DNA of 64,000 nucleotides from Rotaria sp. Silwood1 (Eukaryota > Rotifera > Eurotatoria > Philodinida > Philodinidae): the NCBI GenBank assembly GCA_905250075.1, contig CAJNOP010000020.1:2288862-2352861 (forward strand), in the 5' to 3' direction. Position 1 is the first letter of the stretch, and each line of letters begins with the position of its first letter. The notes under the pieces are model-generated. The model did not search any database and was not told the origin of the DNA. It saw nothing but the letters and a program-made list of their open reading frames with translations. Below are positions 13,019 to 23,724 of the stretch, one piece after another. A program made the position numbers and the translations under genes.

Positions 13019-14542
13019 TTAAGAAGATTCATGTCCAGTAGTACGATCAGTTACAGGTGCTGATGGAAATGATATCATTGAACTAAAATATGTTTTTAAT
13101 TTACTATGTCGAAATGATGTTGATACAGTTCGATTAATAGATCGATAAAAATGTATATTTATTAATAAACAAAATAGATGAAGAATACTTGAGATTGTTG
13201 ATTTTACTTTTGTATCACTGGTTTTCAGAAGCCACAAAGCAACTATATATGATTCATAATGAATTAATATCGTCGAAGGTTTTCAATGAATACAAAAAAA
13301 AGAACTTACTAAAAAAGGATAACGCATGAAATAAAATAAGAGAACAAAGGACAAGTTGTAATGATGTCTTGTCACCTGATCGAAGTGTTAGACCGAGCAC
13401 TGTTGCCAAAACTATAAATTTCAAATTAAAAAAATATATAAATAATTAATTATGTGACATACAAGCATAAGATGTGGCCAAATGCATGGTTGACTCAAGA
13501 CTACCAGGTAAAATAACACGCAAACAAGCTGGCCAAAGTATTCCCTAAGCGTAATAAATTTTTTTTTCATTTAGAAAATTAAACCTTTGTTTTTATTTCA
13601 TTACCATTACAGTAAAACAACTAAATAATGTTGCTATTAAAAATAGCCATGAGGCAAGGTTAGGTGATAATTTAAAAACTAAATTATCCGATTGTCCAAG
13701 TATTTGCCCGATTTTTGAACTACATATTGAACCTGCCGCATCACCAACACCTAACACTTTTCGAACTTTAAGTCGACTTTGTAAGTCACCGCAACTACTT
13801 TTCCTAAAAGAAAACATTTTGAAAAACCAAAACCGATAAACTTTAACCATTAATGAATACGTTTTATAATGCGGTTTGTTTGTGATTATATGTTAAAGCA
13901 TATAAATTACCTGCTATAGATTTGCATAGTTATTTAATTGTAGTTCAAAAAAATAACTTTGATGATATCACTGAAGTGTCTCAATAAAACGAAGTATAAA
14001 AAGGTAAAAAGAATGATAATTAAATCAATAATTTCTCCTTCTACTGTATGTAGTAGCAAACTAACAACAACAAATGCAATTATAAATGGGTGTAATAGTG
14101 GTATGCATCGAACTGTGTTTAAAATAAATACGAAGAAAAGAATGCTTGATGTTGTGTGTTGTTGATGGAATAGAAGAGTAGAAAAAAAAAAGAAAAAGAA
14201 GAAAAAAAAAGTCAACGAGGCAAGATAGACAACTATTTCTTCTGTCGAATATAATGCTTTGCTATTAGTGTTTGTCAAAATAATTGTTTGATAGTATCTT
14301 TGATAGTCCTAGGAACTGACTCAAGAGATATAAAAGAATGGAAAAAAAAAGAGATTAAAAGATTGTAACTTGCACAATATGTTATGGGTTATTATAGGCA
14401 AAGCAAAAAAAAAAGAGAATTCATCAATGTCAACAAACAGACAATTCTTGAAGTATACATACAAGCTAAATTCCGGTTTATTTGACGTTTGACCAAATAT
14501 ATTAGATGCTGTTGTGTGTTGTAAAGGTGTTCTTGTTGCCAT
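13019..14542 (-). CDS. TP53I11-like: TP53I11 (PIG11)-like multi-pass membrane protein
   Basis: Five exons fit in phase on the minus strand: 14463-14542, 13611-13803, 13463-13544, 13310-13411 and 13019-13242, giving 226 aa. The family signature is a conserved cytosolic motif, DLQSRLKVRKVLGVG, then SSKIGQILGQ, followed by four hydrophobic segments (ASWLFLIATLFSCFTGILW; HLATSYACFLATVLGLTL; LQLVLCSLILFHALSFFIAL; SSILHLFCLLINIHFY). This matches the layout of vertebrate TP53I11, which starts with a short tail, the SRLK/RKILGVG block and then membrane helices. The vertebrate protein is p53-induced and of poorly defined function. The Met at 14542 gives an N-terminal tail of 26 residues, with the codon split by the first intron (659 bp) restoring Leu. 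The long hydrophobic reading frame at 13934-14278 lies in that intron and is not coding. Confidence 0.8.
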
Positions 14543-16272
14543 GTCTTTTTTTCCCTTTCTTTCTACCTTCTTATTTCGTGCCTCTATAATATTAAGACAA
14601 GAGAACTTTTACAATAAATGATTGCATATAGGAATTTAAAAAAATGTTCTTATAATTGGACTAACTAACTCTTCTATGTCTTTTCTTATGAGATTTAAGG
14701 AAGTTGACATAAAATAACAAACTCGGAGATTATTTGCTCATGGCATACATTCAACTATAATCTAAATACTAGTAATATCAAGCATATGATACATTTATTT
14801 GTCTGACGTCAATAATCAACAAGACTTATTGTGTGTAAGGTCAAAATGGAATATAAAAAAGGAAAATGCAAATATATTTTCCATATCAAACAAATGAAAG
14901 AGAAAAAACAGAAGTATCTTCTTTTCTTTTCTTTTTTTTTCTACTTCTTTTATGATCTTTCGAACTTGAGCTATTTTTTGCTTTCATACGAAATGAAAGT
15001 CGACAGAGAAAAAAAACTATTGAAATACTATATGACATATGCTTCAATTTTACTAATAAGATCTACTTTAAAAATAATGTATATTTTAAGAACGTCATAT
15101 TCAACATTCACATGGCATCTTACCTAACTTCAACAAAAAAGAAGAATAATAATAATATTTTTTTAGTTTTTATATAGTATTATGATAAGACGTATATGTT
15201 GTGCTTTCGGGAATGTTTATAATGTGTATGAATGTACCGAAAAGAAAAGCAAATTTTTTTCTCCCTTCTCTATTACTTCCTATAGCCTTCAACAACATTC
15301 TAGCAGACTGATTAGATAATGTGAAATATTGCTAGCAATAGGAAAATATCCATTCTACTCTATCATGCTAACTATCTCGTTCGTAAATATGTTCGTTATT
15401 GATATAATTAAATAACAAGAAAATTTTCTTGAAGAAAGACACTTGAAAAAGTTCTGATAAACAATAACATGTGATCACAATGACGAAGTAAGAAAAATCC
15501 CTTCGACCATTTGTTTATGGTTCTAAATTAGACAATCTAATTTACCAAAAAAAAAAAAAAAAAAAGAAGAAAGAGAAAGAAAAAATATGTAACAAAAGGA
15601 AAATAGAAGTCTCAAGAGATATAGATAATAAATTCAATAAAAGAAATGAAGTGTTCTTCAGTATTGCCATTAGAAGATTGGTTTTTCTCTTTTTGTAATA
15701 GATTTTGATTATTCATTATATGAAATCAAGATGATTTGTTAAAAACAGGAGTAAAAAATTATGAATACTATGTTAATTATTAATAGAAGTCTTGCTTTTT
15801 ATCTATTTTCTTATCTATAATCTATTTGAACTAAGAAGTCTTTGAAAGATTCTCTTTTCTTTGATGGTCCATTCAAACAAGAAGATATTTTTTCTTTAAT
15901 AAACATTCTTTGATGCTAAAAATATCAAAAATGATTCGGAACGATTTATTCTTTTTTCTAGACAAATACTTTTTTTACAATGGAAAAAAAGGACTATCCG
16001 AGTCCACATTCATCCTTAGATTTTCATATATTAACCAAAGCGATTTATACGTTTTATTATAAGAAATAAGAATCTATATTAAAAGGTAAAGGCATAAATA
16101 AAAGGATTATTTGATTAATATAAATATACAAAAAAAATAAAATAATAAGATAAGTAGACAAGCAGCAACAACTAATGAAGATACCTATTCATCGAGACTA
16201 TTATTCAACAAAAAAAAAATAACTATCATAATTGATTGATTTTATTATTAAATATTCCTTGTAATATTAACT
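14543..16272. other. Intergenic region, no gene seen
   Basis: Very AT-rich, with many A- and T-runs and short low-complexity repeats. The frame at 14831-15127 encodes a lysine- and phenylalanine-rich low-complexity string typical of non-coding AT-rich DNA. No splice-supported or family-recognisable coding segment was found. Confidence 0.55.
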
Positions 16273-16804
16273 TTAAATTAAATTATTTCCATTATCATCA
16301 TCACAATGTTCAGCATCTAAAGCGTCATCTAATGAATCTGAATCATCACATTGTTGTTGTTCATCTTGACAATTCATTTCAGCTAATTGATTACCAATAA
16401 CTTCCACTGAATCATCATCATCATCATCATCATCGTCATCATCATCATTATCAACGAGAATATCATTGTCACTAACTGATTGAATATCTGATGTTGCTGA
16501 TAAAGGTATTTGTTCACCGTTTGAATTAAGATTGGTTGTTTCTGATGAAAGTTTAACTGAACTTGAACGTTTATGAGATTTTGAACGTTTTGTCCGTCGT
16601 CTTCGTTTTCGACGATGATGAACTTTTTTATTCGAAGAATTTATTGATGATGGCGATGAACCGATAGTTCCTTTATTTGGTTTACTGCTATGTGTACGAC
16701 GGTGACGACGATGTCCTCTATTTGGTTGATCAGGTGAATAAAATATGGATTTTTTATCGATTTTTGTTGAACGTCGTCGACGCCATGAATGTTGAGAACA
16801 ATAA
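16273..16804 (-). CDS. Charge-patterned protein, probable last exon (basic block then acidic tail)
   Basis: The open frame runs from an acceptor-like TTTTTATTTTAAG at 16805 to a stop at 16273. An alternative is a short intact gene starting at Met 16824. The product has a strongly basic half (WRRRRSTK, RGHRRHRRTH, HHRRKRRRRTKRSKSHKR), then a Ser/Thr-rich linker, then an acidic tail with an uninterrupted run of about 14 Asp encoded by an ATC/GTC microsatellite at about 16410-16448. The basic stretches look like nuclear-localisation signals. I do not recognise the family. Upstream exons would lie to the right of 16805, where none is evident. The codon bias is like that of the neighbouring genes. 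Confidence 0.5.
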
Positions 16805-16825
16805 CTTAAAAATAAATAAATCAAA

Positions 16826-19685
16826 TTTTTTTTCTATTTATATAACCCGATATAAAAATGATTGAAGGTGAAATTTCTTTTCTACAAATACTAATACAAT
16901 TATTGATGAACTTATGAACATAATCTAAGGATTAGAATTTATATAGAACGATTCATATTTCTATTTTACATGATCATCAGAGTTTACACTTTGAGAAATA
17001 AAACATAGTCATTTAAAAATGATCAACATGCTTCTATATTGAAAGTTAATTAAATATATAAATATACTTTGTTAACAAAAAAATAATAACGATAATATAT
17101 ATTTGTATCCGTTTGTGAATTTGTAAAAGAGAACAAGATCAACTTAATTATAGAACATATAATCGATCAATAATTGAAAACACATTTGATGATATATGAT
17201 CTTCAATATTATTCGTTTTCTCAAAGAAATATTTACGCACTGTACGTGAAGATGAGTTTTTCTAGAAGAAATCGAAAAACATGTCACATCATATAGTACA
17301 TGGATGTTAGCTGTTTAATATAATTATAGTAATTGAATGAGAATATTAATATAATAGTATTATTCGTCTGGACTATCAACATATCATTGCGTATTTTACA
17401 GTATTAATTCTAGTCGATGATGAGTCAGATAATGAGTAAAACTACTGAATTAGTTTTCTATCAAATTATTATGACTTCATTCTGTGTTATTGTTCATTCT
17501 ATTGCGCATTTCAAAATAAAAGGCACGTTGTCATTTTTCGAATAACTTCTGATAGGAATGAGATATAGAGGTGCGGTTTTCACCATTCGAAAGAGCGATG
17601 TCTGGGCCACCGATTTCTATAATATTCATTGGGACGAAAGATGCTTTTTCATAGAAAACATTTGATTGGCATTTTTTTTTTCTTGTGTATTTTCATTAAT
17701 TTTCACGATAATTTCTTCTCAAATTAAGCCAAAATGTAGCTGAAATCACCCTTTTCTCACTATAAATTTATCATCATTTTGTCGAAATCCACCTGAAAAA
17801 AGAGATCAACGTGGATAATGAAACATGTGGTAATTTTATAGTGGAAAAGGGGTGGTTTCAGCCATATTTTGGCGTCATTTGAGAAGAGATTATCGTGAAA
17901 ATTAATGAAAATACACAAGAAAAAAAATGTCAATTAAATGTTTTCTATGAAAAAGCATCTTTCATCCCAATGAATATTATACAAATCGATGGCCCAAATA
18001 TCGCTCTTTCGGATGGTGAAAACCGCATCTCTGTATCTCATTCCTGTCAGAAGTTATTCGAAAAATGGCAATCTGCCTTTTATTTTGAAATGCGCAATAG
18101 ATGATATTAATATGAATTTATAGCAAAATTAGAAACAATTGAAATGAGGAGGTTTTTCTTTCATTTCTAATTTTAGGTTCATCTAAAACATATTCAATTA
18201 AAAATGTATGTAACATTATTTGCTAAATTATACGGCTACTATTTTTTCCTAGATCTAATTAAAACCTTTTAAAAGGGAGCATTTTTTCCTTTTTTTGTAT
18301 CAACTATCATTAACTCTTTACTTCCTGTTGACTCATTTTTGACAAAGGCATAGAACCTGCGTTGCGTCGAGATGACTATCGAATATTTTCTGGAGTCTTT
18401 AATAAGCTACGAATGCGTAAAAAAAATTAAAGCTCTCTCCACCATTCATTGCTTAAGATTGATGAGTAAGAAAAAAAGGTGTTCCTTCATAAAAGTGAAA
18501 AAAACTGTTTATTTATTTAAACAGGCTAATTATTTTGATGTTTTTTTTAGATTTATATACACGTACAAATAAGAACACAACCCATTTCCAGAGTTTTTTT
18601 TGAATATTTCTTGATTACAAATATGAAACCTGTATTTTTCATAATAATTAGAGACGTTTTTGATCCATTAGTAATCAGTAACATGAAAAATGATGTTTTT
18701 AGAATTATTTTGTTTAGAATATACACTCATCAAGAGTATGATCTTTGCGCTAAAAATTGTATTAAAACTAATAACCAGTCAATAAGCATTCTGTGATCAT
18801 TTTAAAAACATTTCTTATCAATAAACGGTTATAAAAATAGAATGACGACGAAATCCTGAACATGAAAGAGTTGTTTTCAATCCAAAAAATAGTCATCTTT
18901 CCAAATGTGTAACCATATGTGTCATCTTCGGAGAGGACTCATTTTTCAAAGAAAAAAGTCATCAATGACAAATAAGGTTCAAACTTAATATTGATAAAAT
19001 AACAATTAAACTGCCAAAAATAACTCAAATTACCTATAAATTCAACTTTTAAATCATTTAAAATGAATAATTTATTTATGACACATTCTACAACGCCACA
19101 CTAACATGACTTTGTTCAAATTGAATAATATCAGTGTCATAATCAGCACCTTCATAAATTATTTTCGCACTTAACTCAACATCAATTCTAATAGATCAAC
19201 ATCAGAGGGTTAATTGTTGTGCTGAAAAAAAGTCGGCAGAAAAAATATTGAAAAACGTTATGCCATCAATAAATGATAACTCTAAGCATCTATATTTCAT
19301 TGCTGTTCTTCTTATAACTCTACTGATCTAGATTTGTAACCAGTACTAATGGTAATACGTGATATAGATTAACTAACAGAATCGAACAAAGAACTACTAT
19401 ACAACTAAAATTCTATTGTCATGTAGCTGTTCTGTCGGAACGAGAGTTAAGTAATACTCAATCTCCAACTATTTCATTGCAATTCAGTATCGTATAGATA
19501 ATCTTGGTGAACGATATTATCACGGTGTTATAATTGCTGTGAAATATTTATATGTATCTGTTCGAATGTTAGGTTTATCCGATAGAATAAAACATATATC
19601 TCGCTAGCTAGAATTTTCTAAAGTACTTTTCGATCTTTTTACAGTCAACGAATAACTACATAATCTTCTATTAATATTAAATATT
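16826..19685. other. Intergenic region holding a long foldback repeat
   Basis: No recognisable protein-coding gene. The only structured element is the large inverted repeat at 17499-18100, annotated separately. The reading frames at 17895-18104, 18372-18572 and 18611-18796 look non-coding; the first is simply the right arm of the repeat. Confidence 0.55.
17499..18100. mobile_element. 602-bp near-palindromic foldback element
   Basis: Left arm 17499 to about 17790 and right arm about 17810-18100 are reverse complements at high identity, with scattered mismatches and small indels. The outer ends match exactly: ctattgcgcatttcaaaata on the left against tattttgaaatgcgcaatag on the right. Other paired blocks are gagatatagaggtgcggttt with its right-hand partner near 18025, and ttaattttcacgataat with attatcgtgaaaattaa. 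The unpaired centre is only a few tens of bases. There is no transposase, so this is consistent with a non-autonomous foldback or MITE-type element. No clear target-site duplication is seen. Confidence 0.85.
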
Positions 19686-22639
19686 TTACCTTTTACAAAT
19701 TCCTTTAAGCCAATGATCAATGGATTTAATAGTATAAATTTGTGAATGATAACTTTTTGATATAAATTTATAACTATCAAAAAATTGTACTTTACCATTA
19801 TTCCATCGTGCTCCAATAGTTTTTTCTTCATTACCTAACATTATTTCTACATGTGTTAAATCATGTCGTTGTTTTTTCACTACAAATATAAAAATATCAT
19901 TTAAATTTTTTTTTTTGTTTTTATTATCAAAAACAAAACTAAAACGTCAAACTTACTCACTCTTCTCATTGTAATAAGTAGCTGATATAAAAACAAGATC
20001 ACCAGGTTGAACATCAGATAAATGTGTTATTGTTTTTGGTAATGTATCAAACATATATGATTGATTCCATGGACCAATAACAAATCCAAATTCTTTTGAT
20101 AAATCATACATAACACGTCGAACAAGTCCACAACAATCAAGAAATAATTTTGATTCATATTCAGGTGCTAAAAAAATAAATTTTATATTGAATATAAAAT
20201 TTTCTTTATTATTTTTCGTTTTCTTACTTCCAGGTTCAAAATATTTTTTTGCATACGGTATTCCAAGATATCGTTTTGCTTGTTCAACAAATTTTAATCT
20301 TAAACGATACATTCGTCCTGGATCAGATCGACGAATTTTCTTTTTTCGTTTTAATTCTACATGTTGTTGAAGACGTATTTCATCCTAAATAGAAACAATA
20401 TATACAATACAATCAATGCTACATACACTATTTTCCGACATTTTAATTTAGTCTTGTCGTTCGGAAATGAAATTTTGTTTTGTTTTGTTATAACGAAAAT
20501 GTAAAAGTTATCATTAGTAAAATAGATAGAAAGAAGTTGTAGGAGTAGGAAATAACTAAATCTTTTTTAACCCTTGTTTATTTACGTCACTATTTTTTTT
20601 AATGTTAATCTTCTTACATAATTTAATCTTTTTTTTTGTTTATTTTTAATTGTTGAAATAATCTTTTTTTGACATGAATCTGTTCCTATTTATTAATGGC
20701 ATATTTTTATTCAAACTCAATAATATCATACAATTATGTGTGTATTTATCATTCGAAGATTAATGATCTTTATCAGCATATGACAGTTTTCTGTCATGAT
20801 ATCACTGTTGAGTTGAATAATGGCATGGGATTTTATAGTATTACGTCAAAATTTTTTTTCATTAATTATCATTTTATTCTTATCTTTTATATCAATGGAG
20901 ATATTTTTGTAATAAAATAAAATATGAACAAAATAGAATTTCTAGAATAAAAATTACTTATGTAACACGAAGTTACGAATCAACATTCATATCTAAAATA
21001 GTTTTCTATTTTGTTCTGATAATGATTTTCAAGTATAGTCGAATACAGGATACACATATTAAGCTACTTACACCCTCAAAAATCAATTTCTGGTCAAATA
21101 AATTTAAATCGTTTGAAATTTTCAGCTTGATATTATAACATTTTCGAGAGATATTCACAAAACAGAGGTTAAGATTCATCCCTTTGCTAATATGAAATAC
21201 TCTATGAACTCTTATTTTACGCATTTAAGTTATTCTTTGTTTTAAAAGTGCATATCAAAATGCGAGGCCTGACAAAGCCTGTTTTTTTTTTGAAATTCTT
21301 AGTTCGTAAATAGAAGAAAAGGGTGACATATTTGATTTCTCAAAAATTGGTCATTAATTTAGTAAACTATTTATATATATATATACAGTAAAAATAAAGT
21401 TTAATTTAAAAAAAGCAACTCGATGAGGTTCTGCATCTTGACATGTTCTTTCAAATAAAAAATCTATCAAACGAAGTTTCTTCATAAATTTTTGTTTGTA
21501 CGATCAAAAAAAAAAAGAATAAAAAACATTTCCCACATTTTTTTAAGCTGAAGGTGACGGAAGTCATAGAAAAGTTTAGTCGAAAGTAGACTTTTTTTTA
21601 CAACGTATAAAAAATGAAACTTTTCTAAAAAACAAAACTACGATAAAAGAAATTATAAAGAATACTTCAATACACAATAATATAAATAATTATATTGAAA
21701 AAAACATATTAAATGTGTCATTGATTTCTCTTTCGTTCATAAGTAAATATCAAATATTGAGCATCATCATAAAAAAAAAGAAAAAAATTGATGTTCTATA
21801 CACACGGATGTGACATCTTTGTAAACAGGATATCCTTAGGTATACGTAGAAATACAAATAAATGTCCATCACCTAATTGGCAAACTAATTACACGTGTCA
21901 TTTATCTATATCTATTCTATTTATATAAAGATATATGTTAGGAAAAGGATCGAAAGATTGAACTGAAATGATCCAATCGTTAAATTAAGGCGGACAAACT
22001 CGTGCCCATCAACAATAATCCTTCGTCAATATATAATTCATTTAAACTACGCCCTTTTGCTATATTCTTAACGAAAAAAAAATAACACACATATACAGAG
22101 AGAGAAAATTGTTGGTCAACATTGAATTTCGTATATAAATAGGCAAGATTTTTTTAATACTATACATCATATATCAATGTACAATTGAGACATGAACATG
22201 TTGCTACTAGAAAATATACAGGTAAGTAAACTTTTGAAAATGCTTTTTTTTTCATAAAATTCTTGTGGAGCAGCTGACTGTCATCTTACCAAACAGCATT
22301 AGTTCGAAAAATCTTGAATTGCTAATACTGTCCGGTAAAGATGGCCTAAGGACGCTCATTCGACGATTTTATTTTTTTTGCAAGTGTCTTTTTTTTTAAA
22401 CATACCATACGCTGTTCACGAAACCGACGAAAAGCTTCTTGTAAATTATCATCATTGGTTTTTGTCTTATTTGATGATGCTGATGTTGATGAATCATTCC
22501 AATCAACAACAAATTTTGTATTCGAAGTTCGATTTGTAGATGCTGTCAAAGGTCTTGACGTTCGTAATGATGATGAACGAGTAGAAACTGTCGTAACAGC
22601 AGATGATAGTGATGAAACAGATTGCACTGCAAGTGCCAT
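19686..22639 (-). CDS. Metazoan NlpC/P60-like papain-fold protein
   Basis: Four exons fit in phase: 22406-22639, 20228-20384, 19961-20167 and 19686-19879, giving 263 aa. The first exon encodes a Ser/Thr-rich N terminus ending in FRRFREQRM. The core begins at RRSDPGRMYRLRLKFVEQAK, with RYLGIPYAKKYFEPGTPEYE next. The likely catalytic Cys sits in FLDCCGLVRRVM, followed by IGPWNQSYMFDTLP and QPGDLVFISATYYN. The likely catalytic His is in HDLTHVEIMLG, then TIGARW and FDSYKF. NlpC/P60 enzymes are Cys-His hydrolases best known from bacterial peptidoglycan cleavage. I recognise this eukaryotic version as a conserved but uncharacterised animal family. The first intron is about 2 kb and the others 60-80 bp. 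Just before the stop at TGTAAAAGGTAA there is a possible GT donor and an alternative 3' exon (to about 19617), so the C terminus may differ between isoforms. Confidence 0.78.
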
Positions 22640-23724
22640 GATGTAAGGTATGATTTCAAATGAATAGAATAAAAAAAAAGTACTGAGAATTTTGCCGCAA
22701 GAGAAAGAAAAAAAGAATTAAGTGAACCACCCATTTTTTACACACGTTGCTTGACATCGTCCTTCAAACATGAAAATTATAAAGACGACATCTATTGATA
22801 ATTGAATTAATAAATTAAACTTTTGTTTTAAAATACTCAGTTTGATAGATTTTTTTATGTGTTGAAAATATGCTTTATGATTTAATTAATGAAGAGCTAA
22901 TAAAATTTGGTAAGTTCTCAAAAATTAATGAATGATTTTGGCAAAAAATTATATAGGTTTTCTTTGATGTCGATTACATTTAATATGGAAAAATAATACA
23001 TTTGAATTGTATCAAAATTGTTTGTTTTGTTCAATGAATTTTAAACAGCAGTAACTGTTACTTTAATTGAACCATTATAGCCTCTTTTGATGATAGTAAC
23101 TTAGCAACCACCAGCCATCGATAGATGTTCAAGTATAGATGAATCACTATTACCTCGATTTTATTGTGGTTGATTTTAATATTTCTTTGAAAAATCTTCA
23201 TTTATATTCAGCATTTTATCATACATATCTAAAGGATATATTCTTCGATAGTCTGAAACTTTAGTATATTTTTCTTGTACGTAAATATCATTTCAGAACT
23301 GAACAGCATTTTGTTACTTATCGCTTGTAAATTTAAGTACCTTCATAAATGTTATCTGTAACTATTGAGCTAATAAGACTAGCAGCTTTTACATCTTTCT
23401 GTCATAAAGAAAACTGTATTAGCTAGTGCAGTATACTATTTTAAATTGAGAATGTATAAATACAAATAAATTCATTTCATTGTTCTTTTTTTGTCTCCTA
23501 GAACTTTTAAGAATTAATTGACGAGTTCATCGATCTTCTGGCGTACAAACTAATGCAAAATAATCAAATATTAGTTTTTTTCACTCATATTACAAAACAC
23601 AATGTCATATGATATCATATTTTGAGCTACTGAAACCAAAGGATTGAGTATATTATACATAGTAAATAGATCAATAATAAATTTATGCATGCTTTTTTAG
23701 ATGAGATCTTTAGAATAACCGAAA
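22640..23724. promoter_or_regulatory. Shared upstream region of divergent NlpC/P60-like and POC5 genes
   Basis: About 1.1 kb separates two divergently oriented start codons (22639 minus, 23725 plus). It must hold the promoters of both, but no specific motif could be assigned in this AT-rich DNA. No coding segment was seen inside it. Confidence 0.4.

Noticed and set aside
13593-13850. Dolichol kinase-like motif (VGDAAGS) in the TP53I11-like exon
   Set aside because: Resemblance to the VGDTxAS motif is limited to a few residues. The SRLK-RKVLGVG context, length and helix layout fit TP53I11 much better.
13934-14278. 114-aa minus-strand reading frame rich in Phe, Leu and Ile that looks like two membrane helices
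   Set aside because: It lies within the first intron of the TP53I11-like gene. The flanking exons join in phase without it, and the hydrophobicity comes from T-rich DNA.
17895-18104. 69-aa plus-strand reading frame
   Set aside because: It coincides with the right arm of the foldback element and has no independent coding evidence.
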